From the NCBI GenBank assembly GCA_017622795.1, contig JAGAQI010000095.1, positions 1-57,379 of the forward strand: a stretch of 57,379 nt of DNA, in the 5' to 3' direction. A model generated the notes under the pieces. It worked only from the letters and a program-made list of their open reading frames with translations, did no database searches and had not been told where the DNA came from. Positions 31,698-40,243 of this stretch are shown here, in pieces (the first letter of the stretch is position 1; each line of letters begins with the position of its first letter). Origin of the DNA: Lachnospiraceae bacterium. Lineage in GTDB: Bacteria > Bacillota > Clostridia > Lachnospirales > Lachnospiraceae. Both the position numbers and the translations under genes were made by a program.

Positions 31698-32657
31698 ATG
31701 AAGTATAGATGGAAATTGTTATTTATGGTTTTTGCAGTAGTGGCTGCTGTTTTTATTGAACCGGTTTCTTATGTCCGGGCGGATGAAACATCCGGAGAAA
31801 ATTATGATAGAACTTTGTTTCCTCGTTTGAATTCTTCTGAGGTATTATTTGAGAAAAAGGAATTTTTCGATTGGTTTGGGTTTAAGGAGTTACCTGAAGA
31901 GAATTGTATTCAAGAATTGGTATTGGCACATAGGAAAACGGCCGGTACTGACTATACATTATATAACTTGGTTTGTGATTTTGAATTGAAAACAATGGGT
32001 ATTGGTGAAGAGGTTACTACTTCAAATTATACCTACACTATAGATATGGAAAACTATGAGAAAGGCTTTTTTGATAGTTTACTTGTAAGATTTAATTTAA
32101 AAGAGGATTATTTTGAGCATGCATTTGATTATTTTGAAATTGTAAGGAATGCGGATGGCTTTCAGGAGAGAGATATAACCGGTAAGGAAAAATATTTTAC
32201 TTATAATACGGTTATTTCCCAGGCAGATTTTTATTTTGTAAGAAAGAGTGACGGAGAAAAGGGAGAAGCTCGTCGTTTTACATTTACTTGGGATGCTAAT
32301 TTTTGGCTGCAGAAATGTACTAAAATAGAATTTTCTTGGTATGATCATGAAACTGAAATTGAAAAGGAAATTAGTTCGGTAGAAAGTGAAACCGGTGTAG
32401 ATGGTTTTACAAGTAATACTACGGATTCTTATTTGGATATAGAAACATCTGTCTGGGATGGAATTCTTGGTTTTCTTATAGATTTACCAGCCGCAATAAT
32501 TGCTTTTTTTTCTGGTTTTATTGAAATATATTCGTCTTTAATAGATTTATTTAAAGTTATTTTTTCTTTTTTGCCTGGGTTTATATTTGATATGTTGGGT
32601 GTTGTTTTGTTTGTCATGTTAGCTATATCTGTATCAAGGATAATTAAAGGAGACTAG
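31698..32657 (+). CDS. Phage minor virion protein candidate 1
   Basis: 319 aa. Signal peptide (about 1-28, ending VSYVRA), then an exported domain of about 210 residues rich in Phe/Tyr/Glu with no motif I recognise. Hydrophobic segments follow near the C-terminus (about 255-280 and 290-313, FLPGFIFDMLGVVLFVMLAISVSRII), leaving the tail at the membrane. The exported domain plus C-terminal anchor fits pIII- or pVI-type minor proteins assembled from the membrane. AAAGGAG precedes the ATG, and only 2 bp separate it from the next gene. Confidence 0.65.
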   Translation: MKYRWKLLFMVFAVVAAVFIEPVSYVRADETSGENYDRTLFPRLNSSEVLFEKKEFFDWFGFKELPEENCIQELVLAHRKTAGTDYTLYNLVCDFELKTMGIGEEVTTSNYTYTIDMENYEKGFFDSLLVRFNLKEDYFEHAFDYFEIVRNADGFQERDITGKEKYFTYNTVISQADFYFVRKSDGEKGEARRFTFTWDANFWLQKCTKIEFSWYDHETEIEKEISSVESETGVDGFTSNTTDSYLDIETSVWDGILGFLIDLPAAIIAFFSGFIEIYSSLIDLFKVIFSFLPGFIFDMLGVVLFVMLAISVSRIIKGD

Positions 32658-32659
32658 CT

Positions 32660-32863
32660 ATGAATTTTGTCGATTCTATTAAGGATTTTTTTAGTATGAT
32701 TCTTTTTTATATAACGTATTTTATTGAGTATTTTAAAAAAGATGAATTACATGATTTAATACAGTATCTTTATAATTGCATTCCTGTTGAAATTCGTAGT
32801 TTATTTATTATTATTCCTCTTTTTCTTTTGTTTACTGGTTTTTTTAAAGCATTCAGGCATTAA
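32660..32863 (+). CDS. Small phage membrane protein
   Basis: 67 aa, two hydrophobic segments (about residues 9-24 and 46-62, LFIIIPLFLLFTGFF) around a charged stretch KKDELHD. Likely a minor virion or assembly protein. Too short and divergent for a family call. Confidence 0.6.
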   Translation: MNFVDSIKDFFSMILFYITYFIEYFKKDELHDLIQYLYNCIPVEIRSLFIIIPLFLLFTGFFKAFRH

Positions 32864-32874
32864 CGGAGGTTCTG

Positions 32875-33891
32875 ATGAAGAAATGGATTTTTATTATAGT
32901 TCTTTTTATATTTGTAGCTGTGGCGGAAGTTCTTTTTGTCTATGCTGAAACATATGCACCGGGAGAAGAGGGATACTTTGAATTTAATTATACGGCTGAA
33001 GTAGGAAGTACCAGCACTAAATATTATTTTGAATTTTCTGCTTTTGGTTATCCAATTGGTAGTTCCAATGTAGTTCGTTATTATGATTCTAATGATGATT
33101 TACATTATGTTTGTACTCTTGAATCTAAAGAATGGAATTCGGATTCAGAAGGCCATTTTGTAAGTTGCATATATGAGGGTGAGGCAACTCTTGCAAATGA
33201 TTTAGATATTAAAGATATTGTTGTCTGCTTTCATTATGAACAGGATGCTGCAAATTTAAGTGTTTCGAAAGCTCTTTCAGGTACTTTAGTTGATTCGACT
33301 GTTATTCCGGAAATTACTCCGGACATTGAGGAGCCTGATCCGGAAGAACCTACTCCGGAAATTACTCCGGATCCTACTCCAACGAATACACCAACACCGA
33401 CACCAACACCGGGACCGATTCTTGAATTGAATGCATTTGTTAATTCAAAAGATGCAGTAGCTCAATATCGTACCGGAGGATGTACACCGGTAAAATCATT
33501 AATTGAATTTTATGAAGTGAATACTTCTGCAGATATATTAACTAAAATAAATAGTGAGCAGTTTTTATCCGGTTCCGGAACTATGAGGAATACTATGACG
33601 CCCGGAAAGGTTTACCGGTATAAGTTGACTTATGTGTTCCAGCGCGATGGAATTCAATATGAAAAGTTTCTTTGGTCTGATGATTTAACTATTGTGGATC
33701 AGGAGCTGGAAGATTATCGAAGTAACAAAAAAATAACTAATTTCAGAACGTTGATGCTTTATGTATGGGAAGAAGTCATGTCACTGGAATTACCGGTTGA
33801 AGGTTTTAAGATTGAATATAAACAGATTTTTATTTGGACTATGTTAGCAGCTATTTTAATTTATTTTTTTAAACTGTGGACTGATAAATAA
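32875..33891 (+). CDS. Phage minor virion protein candidate 2 (adhesin-like)
   Basis: 338 aa. Signal peptide (1-25, ending FVYA), an N-terminal beta-rich domain (about 26-140), and a Pro/Thr linker (about 142-180, PEITPDPTPTNTPTPTPTPGP). A second beta domain resembling a fibronectin-type fold follows (about 182-285), then a C-terminal membrane helix (about 318-333, IFIWTMLAAILIYFF). Two exported domains joined by a flexible linker and anchored at the C-terminus match the plan of pIII. Binding target unknown. Confidence 0.65.
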   Translation: MKKWIFIIVLFIFVAVAEVLFVYAETYAPGEEGYFEFNYTAEVGSTSTKYYFEFSAFGYPIGSSNVVRYYDSNDDLHYVCTLESKEWNSDSEGHFVSCIYEGEATLANDLDIKDIVVCFHYEQDAANLSVSKALSGTLVDSTVIPEITPDIEEPDPEEPTPEITPDPTPTNTPTPTPTPGPILELNAFVNSKDAVAQYRTGGCTPVKSLIEFYEVNTSADILTKINSEQFLSGSGTMRNTMTPGKVYRYKLTYVFQRDGIQYEKFLWSDDLTIVDQELEDYRSNKKITNFRTLMLYVWEEVMSLELPVEGFKIEYKQIFIWTMLAAILIYFFKLWTDK

Positions 33892-33948
33892 TGGTAGCGG
33901 TTGCTCTAATTTGGTTTATAAAGAGATAAAATAGTTAAGGAGGGTGTT

Positions 33949-35619
33949 ATGAGAAAGAAAATTGCTTTGTTACTTTCAATTTTTTTATTAATAAATTTTA
34001 TTCCTGTTCAAAATATTTATGCTTCTGATTATTTATCTCTATCCGATGCTCTTAAAAATTTTGGTATATCATGGAGTTCGTCTTTAAATTCTTATATTAA
34101 TGGCGGATATATTTCCGAATATCCTTATTTTACGATTGTTTCCTATTCATATAATTCAGGTGGTTCGACGGGTTATTATGTTGTTTTACATAAAAATATA
34201 GGATATTTTTATAGTACTTCTAATAATGTAGATATGTATGGTAATAATAAGTCTAATTTAGGTTCTTATAAATATGTTGACTTAACTACATCAAAAACAA
34301 TAAGTAATTTTAGTTCTTCATCTGGAAATTATTTTTATTTTAGTGTATTTGGATCTGGTTCAGCTCGGTTAAGATATTGTAATTATGTTTATGGAAGTTC
34401 TTTACCGTCTAGTAACAAATTTTTGAGTTTAGTTAGTTCTTTTCCGCAACCTACTCCAATGGTTCATTATTGTGATTTTGTTTCAAATATGTTGGAAGCT
34501 ACATGTACAGAATCCGGAAAAACCTGGGAAGAGTGTTCTTGCGGTAAGATACAAAATGAAGTTATTATTGATCCTTTAGGCCATACATACGAAATTGAAA
34601 TAGAAGAATCCTCTTGCTCTGTTGCTGGTCGAACTTGGGAAGAATGCTCTGTTTGCGGAGATATACAAAATGAAGAGTATTTGGAATTAGCACCTCATAC
34701 ATGGGAGCAGAAGGATGAACCTGGTTCATGTATTGAAGATTCTAAAACATGGGAAGAGTGTTTGGTATGTGGAGCAGTTCAAAATGAAGTTATAACTCCT
34801 GCATCAGGACATGTGTGGATACTGCAGGAAGAACCGGCAACATGTACGGAATCCGGTCTTACTTGGGAAGAATGTGGATGCGGAGCAGTTCAAAATGAAA
34901 CCGTGCTGGATGCTTTAGGACATAGTTGGGAAATTAATACAGAACCGTCTACTTGTACCTTACCCGGAAGAACCTGGGAAGAGTGTTCTGTTTGTGGTGT
35001 AGTGCAAAATGAAACATCGTTAGAACTGGCAGAGCATTCCTGGATTTTGAGAAGTACCCTGGCAACATGTATAGAGCCGGGACAAGCTTGGGAAGAATGT
35101 TCCGTTTGTGCTGCAGTGCAAAATGAGGAAGAGATTCCTGCTTTAGGCCATGGTATTTTAATTTATCAGGTAATTCAGCAACCTACGGTTTCTGAAGAGG
35201 GTATTTATGTCCGGAGATGTTCAGTATGTAATGAAGTTGTTGAAACCGGTTCTATATCTACTATTCGACCAACGGCAACACCTCGTCCAACATCGACGCC
35301 TCGACCAACGGCAACGCCCCGTCCGACAGCAACTCCGCGGCCGACGGCAACGCCTCGTCCCGGTGTAACATTTACGCCTCGACCAACAGCAACACCTCGA
35401 CCGACTGTTACTATACGACCAACATCGACCCCTCGTCCTACAATGGTGCCTCTTCCGGAATCTCCGGAATATGATGATAATTCCGGTGATTTGTTATCAG
35501 TAACAACTGTAATTATGAGTTTATTTAACGAGTTTCCTTTAAACATTATTGTTATTGGCTGGGTTATTGTTCTTGGTATTAGTATTTATATTGTTTTAAA
35601 GAAGAGTATTAAAAAATAG
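33949..35619 (+). CDS. Phage tip protein candidate with six Cys/Trp repeats (pIII-like)
   Basis: 556 aa. Signal peptide (1-25, ending NIYA), then a Ser/Tyr/Asn-rich domain (26-165). Six tandem repeats of about 40 aa (about residues 184-400) each carry a Cys, then TWEEC (AWEEC in the sixth), a second Cys and QNE; a seventh is degenerate (RRCSVCNEVVE). A Pro/Thr/Arg linker of RPTATP units (about 440-500) and a C-terminal membrane helix (about 531-552) complete it. Cys pairs suggest disulfides or metal. Similar Cys repeats occur in clostridial surface proteins, so the repeats may have been recruited from a host wall protein. Best candidate for the receptor-binding protein. Confidence 0.72.
   Translation: MRKKIALLLSIFLLINFIPVQNIYASDYLSLSDALKNFGISWSSSLNSYINGGYISEYPYFTIVSYSYNSGGSTGYYVVLHKNIGYFYSTSNNVDMYGNNKSNLGSYKYVDLTTSKTISNFSSSSGNYFYFSVFGSGSARLRYCNYVYGSSLPSSNKFLSLVSSFPQPTPMVHYCDFVSNMLEATCTESGKTWEECSCGKIQNEVIIDPLGHTYEIEIEESSCSVAGRTWEECSVCGDIQNEEYLELAPHTWEQKDEPGSCIEDSKTWEECLVCGAVQNEVITPASGHVWILQEEPATCTESGLTWEECGCGAVQNETVLDALGHSWEINTEPSTCTLPGRTWEECSVCGVVQNETSLELAEHSWILRSTLATCIEPGQAWEECSVCAAVQNEEEIPALGHGILIYQVIQQPTVSEEGIYVRRCSVCNEVVETGSISTIRPTATPRPTSTPRPTATPRPTATPRPTATPRPGVTFTPRPTATPRPTVTIRPTSTPRPTMVPLPESPEYDDNSGDLLSVTTVIMSLFNEFPLNIIVIGWVIVLGISIYIVLKKSIKK
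34498..35228 (+). repeat. Tandem coding repeats in the tip protein
   Basis: Six units of about 115-125 bp, each containing TGGGAAGA(A/G)TG(T/C). They encode (T/A)WEEC. The units differ at many third positions, so they are old rather than recently copied. A further short-period repeat (RPTATP codons) runs from 35264 to 35455. Confidence 0.85.
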
Positions 35620-35627
35620 GTGATTGT

Positions 35628-35930
35628 ATGATTTTTGATAGATTTTTCATTTTATCATCCGTGGAAGAGCCGGCAGAAGTGATTGAAGAGGTTCTAAAAT
35701 ATACTACCGATGATATTTATCGTGTTATTTCAGAATGTTCTGATAAGCTGGGTGATATTAGTTTACAATTGGAAAAGCTGCAGGAAACCGAAACGGAACT
35801 GCTGCATTTGCTCCAAAGCAGTTTTTTAGATTCTTTGGCCGCGCTACTGCTTATATTAGTTTGCTATGAAACCATGAAAATTGTTAGAGGATGGATGAAA
35901 GGAGTGATTTTACATGGACGTAATCGCTAA
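35628..35930 (+). CDS. Small phage protein with coiled coil and membrane helix
   Basis: 100 aa. Amphipathic coiled coil (about 14-65, VISECSDKLGDISLQLEKLQETETELLHLL) followed by one membrane helix (about 68-86, FLDSLAALLLILVCYETMKIV) and a basic end. It overlaps the next small gene. Candidate minor virion or assembly protein; no family recognised. Confidence 0.6.
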   Translation: MIFDRFFILSSVEEPAEVIEEVLKYTTDDIYRVISECSDKLGDISLQLEKLQETETELLHLLQSSFLDSLAALLLILVCYETMKIVRGWMKGVILHGRNR

Positions 35931-36051
35931 TTTTATATTAGGATCTGCGAGTAATCCGGTAGAAATGGCAGTATATTTTATACTTTTTATGATCTTGATA
36001 GAATCCATTTTTAATATAGTAATTAGCCTGGTTAATGGAGTAAGGGGGTAA
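35914..36051 (+). CDS. 45-aa single-helix membrane protein (pVII/pIX-like candidate)
   Basis: 45 aa, ATG 35914 with AAAGGAGTGATT upstream, overlapping the previous gene by 17 bases and ending 3 bp before the assembly ATPase. Almost the whole protein is one membrane helix (about 15-40) with a basic C-terminus (NGVRG). Filamentous phages use such 30-45 aa proteins to cap the virion end. The strong ribosome site and tight packing support it being real. Confidence 0.62.
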   Translation: MDVIANFILGSASNPVEMAVYFILFMILIESIFNIVISLVNGVRG

Positions 36052-36054
36052 CGG

Positions 36055-36972
36055 ATGGTTATTTTTTTGATAATTATCTTTGTACTGCTCTTGATATTTA
36101 TACCAAATATTCTTATATGCAGTATATCAAACTTTCCTTCAGTAATTTACTATGCAGTTAAAGATACAGTTGCTTATTTTAAATATAAAAAGAGTAGATT
36201 GGTACGTACCGGAGAAATTGTTGGATTTCTTGGATTATTTGGCCGCGGTAAAACCTTAAGCGTAATCCATTATGTATGCTCGATTTATCGAGCTAAGAAT
36301 GGATTGCGCGTGTATTGTCCGCGCCGAAAGAAGTGGGTTACTCAGAGAGTTAATATTATAAGTAATGTACATATCAATGATATACCATATGAAAATTTAG
36401 TTTCTTTGGAACAGGTAGTTTTATCAACTGATACTGTAAGAGATTATGATGATGAACATGATACTTTAACTGTTACGCTGGTTGTTATCGATGAGGCCGG
36501 TAGTGAATTAAATAGCAGAGCATTTAGATCTAATATTGATCCTTTATTACTTAATTCAATTCTTACTTGTCGTCATTGGAATATTTCTATATTCTATACT
36601 GCGCAGCGGTTCGGGCATGTAGATGCTCTGATGCGACAGGTTACGAGCTATGTTCTTTCTTGTGAGAAGGTTTGGAGATTTCAGATACAAAAGAAGTATG
36701 ATGCCTGGGAATTGGAACAGGCATCAAGTCCGGCTTTGGTTGCTTGTAAAGCTATTTTATGCTGGTTTGTAAAGGATAAAGATTATAAGGCTTATGATAC
36801 ATATGAGTGTGTGGATAAGCTGAAAAAGGATATGAAGGAAGGCCAGATGATGAGTGCTGAAGAAATTCTAGCCTTACGTGTTAACCCGGAATCTTCAAAT
36901 ATGGATGGTGTAATGAATTACTCTAAAAAATATTTGAAGGCAAAAAAGAAAACAAACAGAAAACTATTTTAA
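36055..36972 (+). CDS. Zot/pI-type phage assembly ATPase
   Basis: 305 aa. An N-terminal membrane helix (about 1-25) is followed by a cytoplasmic ATPase domain: Walker A GLFGRGKT (residues 60-67), Walker B TLVVIDEAG (141-149), and the family's R-rich SELNSRAFR stretch after it. The pI/Zot protein drives extrusion of the virion through the membrane and is the hallmark of inoviruses. In M13 pI the membrane helix follows the ATPase domain; here it comes first. ATG 36055 follows AAGGGGGTAAC. This is the strongest single piece of evidence for the phage type. Confidence 0.87.
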   Translation: MVIFLIIIFVLLLIFIPNILICSISNFPSVIYYAVKDTVAYFKYKKSRLVRTGEIVGFLGLFGRGKTLSVIHYVCSIYRAKNGLRVYCPRRKKWVTQRVNIISNVHINDIPYENLVSLEQVVLSTDTVRDYDDEHDTLTVTLVVIDEAGSELNSRAFRSNIDPLLLNSILTCRHWNISIFYTAQRFGHVDALMRQVTSYVLSCEKVWRFQIQKKYDAWELEQASSPALVACKAILCWFVKDKDYKAYDTYECVDKLKKDMKEGQMMSAEEILALRVNPESSNMDGVMNYSKKYLKAKKKTNRKLF

Positions 36973-36990
36973 AAAACGGAGTGCTGCAAT

Positions 36991-38622
36991 ATGGTTGATA
37001 CACAGAGGATTGGGAAAAGTGTTCTTTTCCAGGAGATGAACGAGGACAATCGTTCTTATTGGTTTGAATGTAAAACTAAAAAATTCCTGCATAATATAGA
37101 TACTTTTTATTATAGTGTGAAGCTGCAGGAGGATTTCACAGTAGAAAGCCAGGACAAAAATGTGCTGGCTTTTCGTCGTGCTGTGGAACGCCTGCAGCTG
37201 CAGCAGGCAAAGAAACAGTTTACCGGTAAGGTTATGCAGCTGTTTGTTCCTGGTATTGGTGACTATTTGAATTTATCTAATTTAAAATTTAGTAAGTATT
37301 ATAACTTTTGTTTGGAGCTTCCGGATATGTTTGATATTATTATGGCAACCATGGTACCGGGAAATGAAGATGAAATATCTGTTACAAGTGAAATTATTGT
37401 ACAGATCCGTTCTGAAATGTTATGGCTGCATGGCGTTACAGATGCTTTTGAGAAGTCTTATGAATGGGTAAGAGCTTTGTGTGATATGTATCATCTGACT
37501 ATTCAGGAAGTAAAAGAGAACCGAACTGATTTTTGCTGGCATTCTAATTATTTGGAGGATCCTAACCGGTTCTTTACGAAAGAGAATATGGATGCTATGC
37601 GCTGCACTCGTCTTGGTAAACGTACAATGTATATTTATAACGACAGAGGTTCTTCTGATTCGGATTTTTCATATTATTCTCGCGGTGAACGTGGCGGAAA
37701 GACATTTTTACGTATATATAACAAAACTATGGAAGTTGTTCAGCAAGGTTATAAAGCGTTTTTCTTAAAGACTTGGTTATTCCATGGTCTTATTAACCGG
37801 TATGATTTTGATATTTATGAAAGAGCATATTTAAAACAGTCCTGGGATTATGTGACAATTGGACGGTTAAATTTTTACGTGCAGCATGGTACAAATGAAT
37901 TGTACCGGAATGAATGCATTAAATTAATTAAGCAGCATGAAGAATCCGGAAGTTATACGGATGCTATGATTGCCCTTGCTGATCAGCTGACGCCTCCGGT
38001 GAATATGATTATTAATGTGGAGTACCAGTTAACAAGAAAGGCATCTAAAAGTTATAAAATATTGCCTATTAAAGATAATACCGGTACAGGGGAAGCAAAG
38101 CGTATTTATGATTTTCTCGATAATCATCGTCTAATAGTTGATTATTTAACAGATTCTGTTTTTCGTATGGTAGAGAAAACCGGTGATAGTAATAAATCTA
38201 GAAGACCGAACTGTGGTTTTTGGATTGCTCTCCGGAGGACTAAACTTGTGGATGCAGCTCCGGTACCAAATGGATTAAAGATGCAGCGTATTTATAAACG
38301 ACAGCTTTCTGCAGAAAAGATGAAAAAGGCAGTTATTCATAAAGTTGTTACATATGGCCTTTATATGAAAGGTCTAAATAATGATAGTCCGGTATCAGAT
38401 GCCATGGAAGCAATTCTTCGTTTAAATGATAATGATATTAAGGAAGCAAAACGTTATAAAGAGATCCGTGCAAAGCAGTTAAATAAAGAAATGCTTTCTG
38501 AAGTAATGCCGGAAGAAAATTATGATCATAACTTTTTATTAGTCGATAAATTTACCGGTGAATATGTCGATCCGGATGATTGGTTAGGGGGTGTTGACGG
38601 TTCTGCAGGTAAAGTATCATGA
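36991..38622 (+). CDS. Phage replication initiator (rolling-circle type, Rep_trans-like)
   Basis: 543 aa. The central part (about 175-300) shows the Rep_trans/replication initiation factor pattern: VKENRTDFCWHSNYLED, RTMYIYNDRGS, FLRIYNKTMEV, NRYDFDIYERAY, with Tyr candidates for nicking. A C-terminal region (about 340-540) is basic and helical. Such proteins nick the double-stranded form at the origin and start strand displacement. Its stop overlaps the integrase start. Family identification is from pattern only. Confidence 0.68.
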   Translation: MVDTQRIGKSVLFQEMNEDNRSYWFECKTKKFLHNIDTFYYSVKLQEDFTVESQDKNVLAFRRAVERLQLQQAKKQFTGKVMQLFVPGIGDYLNLSNLKFSKYYNFCLELPDMFDIIMATMVPGNEDEISVTSEIIVQIRSEMLWLHGVTDAFEKSYEWVRALCDMYHLTIQEVKENRTDFCWHSNYLEDPNRFFTKENMDAMRCTRLGKRTMYIYNDRGSSDSDFSYYSRGERGGKTFLRIYNKTMEVVQQGYKAFFLKTWLFHGLINRYDFDIYERAYLKQSWDYVTIGRLNFYVQHGTNELYRNECIKLIKQHEESGSYTDAMIALADQLTPPVNMIINVEYQLTRKASKSYKILPIKDNTGTGEAKRIYDFLDNHRLIVDYLTDSVFRMVEKTGDSNKSRRPNCGFWIALRRTKLVDAAPVPNGLKMQRIYKRQLSAEKMKKAVIHKVVTYGLYMKGLNNDSPVSDAMEAILRLNDNDIKEAKRYKEIRAKQLNKEMLSEVMPEENYDHNFLLVDKFTGEYVDPDDWLGGVDGSAGKVS

Positions 38623-39470
38623 AGCTGAAAGAATTGGCCGCAGAGTTCCTGCAGGATAAGAAGGTTTATTGTGCTCCAAAAACAATAGAGAATTATTCGG
38701 AACATTTGGATCGCTTTTTGCAATTTGCTCCGGAAGAACTGGATGAGATCAGTACAGATACTATACGTAAGTATATTATAAAAATGCGTGATGATAATAT
38801 ACGGAGTGTTACAATACAGACTTATATGCGAAGCATTAAGGTGTTTTGTAGATGGCTTTATGAAGAAGGTTATCTTGAAAAGAATATTTCAAAAGGTGTT
38901 AAGCTGCCGCGTCCGGATCCAAAAATTAAGCAGCCGTTGTCTGCAGAGGAGGTAAAAATAATACTTCGTGAATTATATAGTCCTCGAGATAGGGTTATTT
39001 TTCGTTTAATGCTAGATGCCGGTTTACGTGAATCAGAGGTTTGTAATTTAAAATATGAAGATATTGATTTGGAAAACAATCTGATTCGTGTTAGAAATTC
39101 AAAATTTAACCGGAACAGAATAGTTCCGCTTTGTCCTCGTCTTAAGTTATGGGTGAATTATTATAAGTCAGGTGGAGAGTATATTGTACTTGATAAATCC
39201 GGAAATAAGTTAAAACCGGAAGCTATTAAGCAGATATTTTCCAAATTAAAGAAAAGAACCGGTATTACCCGGGTACATGCTCATTTATGCCGGCATACAT
39301 TTGCAACCAGCTATATAATGGGCGGAGGCAATATGGAGAAGCTGCGAGTTATGCTCGGTCATTCAGATTATAATGTAACAAAGACATATCTGCAGCTTGC
39401 TGCGGAGTATGAGATTGTAAAGTATCCGATTTATCAGTTGGATTCGGTATTTTTTGAGAAAGGATATTAG
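38619..39470 (+). CDS. int: Phage tyrosine integrase
   Basis: 283 aa. The N-terminal SAM-like core-binding domain (1-90) is followed by the catalytic domain with the full set of residues: Arg137 (DAGLRESEV), Lys162 region, His222-x-x-Arg225 (HLCRH), His248 (LGHSD) and Tyr257 (TYLQL). It overlaps the initiator gene by 4 bases (ATGA). It performs the tRNA-Lys site-specific integration. Many inoviruses borrow host XerCD instead, so an own integrase is a notable trait. Confidence 0.93.
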   Translation: MKLKELAAEFLQDKKVYCAPKTIENYSEHLDRFLQFAPEELDEISTDTIRKYIIKMRDDNIRSVTIQTYMRSIKVFCRWLYEEGYLEKNISKGVKLPRPDPKIKQPLSAEEVKIILRELYSPRDRVIFRLMLDAGLRESEVCNLKYEDIDLENNLIRVRNSKFNRNRIVPLCPRLKLWVNYYKSGGEYIVLDKSGNKLKPEAIKQIFSKLKKRTGITRVHAHLCRHTFATSYIMGGGNMEKLRVMLGHSDYNVTKTYLQLAAEYEIVKYPIYQLDSVFFEKGY

Positions 39471-39471
39471 T

Positions 39472-39699
39472 ATGAATGGATATGATATAGAATTATGTGA
39501 TAATTTGGAGCTTATTGCTTTTATAGCAAGTGAAACTGAATATTATTGTGCAACCGTAAAAGATTGTGGAGTCTGTCCATGTAAGTATGATGATGATACG
39601 AAGTATAATTGTAGAAAGGATCATTTAAATGCAAGAAAATCGCAGTTAGAGAAGGGAAGTTCAGGAGAATCTATAGATGTAGATTGTAGAAAGGAGTAG
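39472..39699 (+). CDS. Small Cys-rich phage protein 1
   Basis: 75 aa from ATG 39472, two bases after the integrase stop (AGAAAGGA upstream). Five Cys residues cluster as C-x6-C-x2-C-x1-C-x9-C (YYCATVKDCGVCPCKYDDDTKYNC), which suggests a metal site. Basic C-terminal half. Unknown function; possible excisionase-like or host-interaction protein, but no motif supports it. Confidence 0.6.
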   Translation: MNGYDIELCDNLELIAFIASETEYYCATVKDCGVCPCKYDDDTKYNCRKDHLNARKSQLEKGSSGESIDVDCRKE

Positions 39700-39700
39700 T

Positions 39701-39919
39701 ATGAGTAAACCAGAAAGATGCATAGATCCTATAATTAAATTTTGTCAAGGATGTGAATATGGATGGATTGAATATCCGGAGTGGGTTGAAACATATGAAG
39801 ATACGTTTAATTGTAGAATTAGATCTGGATGTATTTTTGGATATGATAAAGGAAGACCAGAAGATGAACCGACAGAGGAAGAACTGAAAGAGTTTGATGA
39901 TTGGTGTAAAAGAATGTAA
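39701..39919 (+). CDS. Small Cys-rich phage protein 2
   Basis: 72 aa, one base after the previous stop (AAAGGAGTAGT upstream). Six Cys (CIDPIIKFCQGCEYG, FNCRIRSGCIFG, DDWCKRM) and an acidic C-terminus (EDEPTEEELKEFDDW). Likely a metal-binding protein that acts with its neighbour. Function unknown. Confidence 0.6.
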   Translation: MSKPERCIDPIIKFCQGCEYGWIEYPEWVETYEDTFNCRIRSGCIFGYDKGRPEDEPTEEELKEFDDWCKRM

Positions 39920-39986
39920 ATAGACCAAAGGACTAAGTTAAGCGATGCGTAGCGAGTTTATCGGTTAACTGTATGTCCGCGGTAGC

Positions 39987-40188
39987 TCCGGAACGTGTTC
40001 CGGATATTGAGGCCTGTTTTGTAGGCCTCTTTTTTATACTTTAGCCCGGGGAAATGGCGCCGGCAGCGCCTGCGACCACCTCCGTCTACTAGGTGGTCTA
40101 GAAATACCTTTAATTTTTGTCCTTAACCCTTTTATTTACTGACATTTTTGGAGTTTTTTTCGTTTCCCTGAAGTGCCTTTTCGGGAAA
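39987..40188. other. Hairpin-rich non-coding region: candidate phage origin/packaging site
   Basis: The 309 bases between the last phage gene and attR encode nothing and contain five inverted repeats. They are TCCGGAAC-GT-GTTCCGGA (39987-40004), the terminator stem (40009-40029), GGCGC-CGGCA-GCGCC (40056-40070), GACCACC/GGTGGTC with an 11-base loop (40074-40098), and TTTCCC/GGGAAA (40163-40188). Filamentous phage intergenic regions hold strand origins and the packaging hairpin in such clusters. Which hairpin does what cannot be told from sequence. Confidence 0.6.
40009..40036 (+). terminator. Terminator at the end of the rightward phage operon
   Basis: Perfect 7-bp stem GAGGCCT / AGGCCTC with loop GTTTTGT, then T7. 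Confidence 0.88.
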
Positions 40189-40197
40189 TTTTAAAAC

Positions 40198-40243
40198 AAA
40201 AAAAAGCACCGACCCCGATGACTTAACATCAAAACCGATACTT
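40198..40243 (-). terminator. Phage-borne terminator now serving tRNA-Lys
   Basis: On the minus strand GTATCGGTTTTGATG / CATCGGGGTCGGTGC with loop TTAAGT, then T8. The lower part of the stem is identical to the chromosomal terminator at 29493-29538. The upper pairs differ but stay paired. Confidence 0.8.

Noticed and set aside
35205-35546. 113-aa Val-Gly-Arg repeat frame and possible CRISPR-like repeat
   Set aside because: It is the antisense of the RPTATP linker. The repeat unit is too short and spacer-free for a CRISPR array; no cas genes are present.
36055-36972. Zot as an enterotoxin
   Set aside because: The name reflects homology to the phage assembly ATPase; nothing here supports a toxin role.
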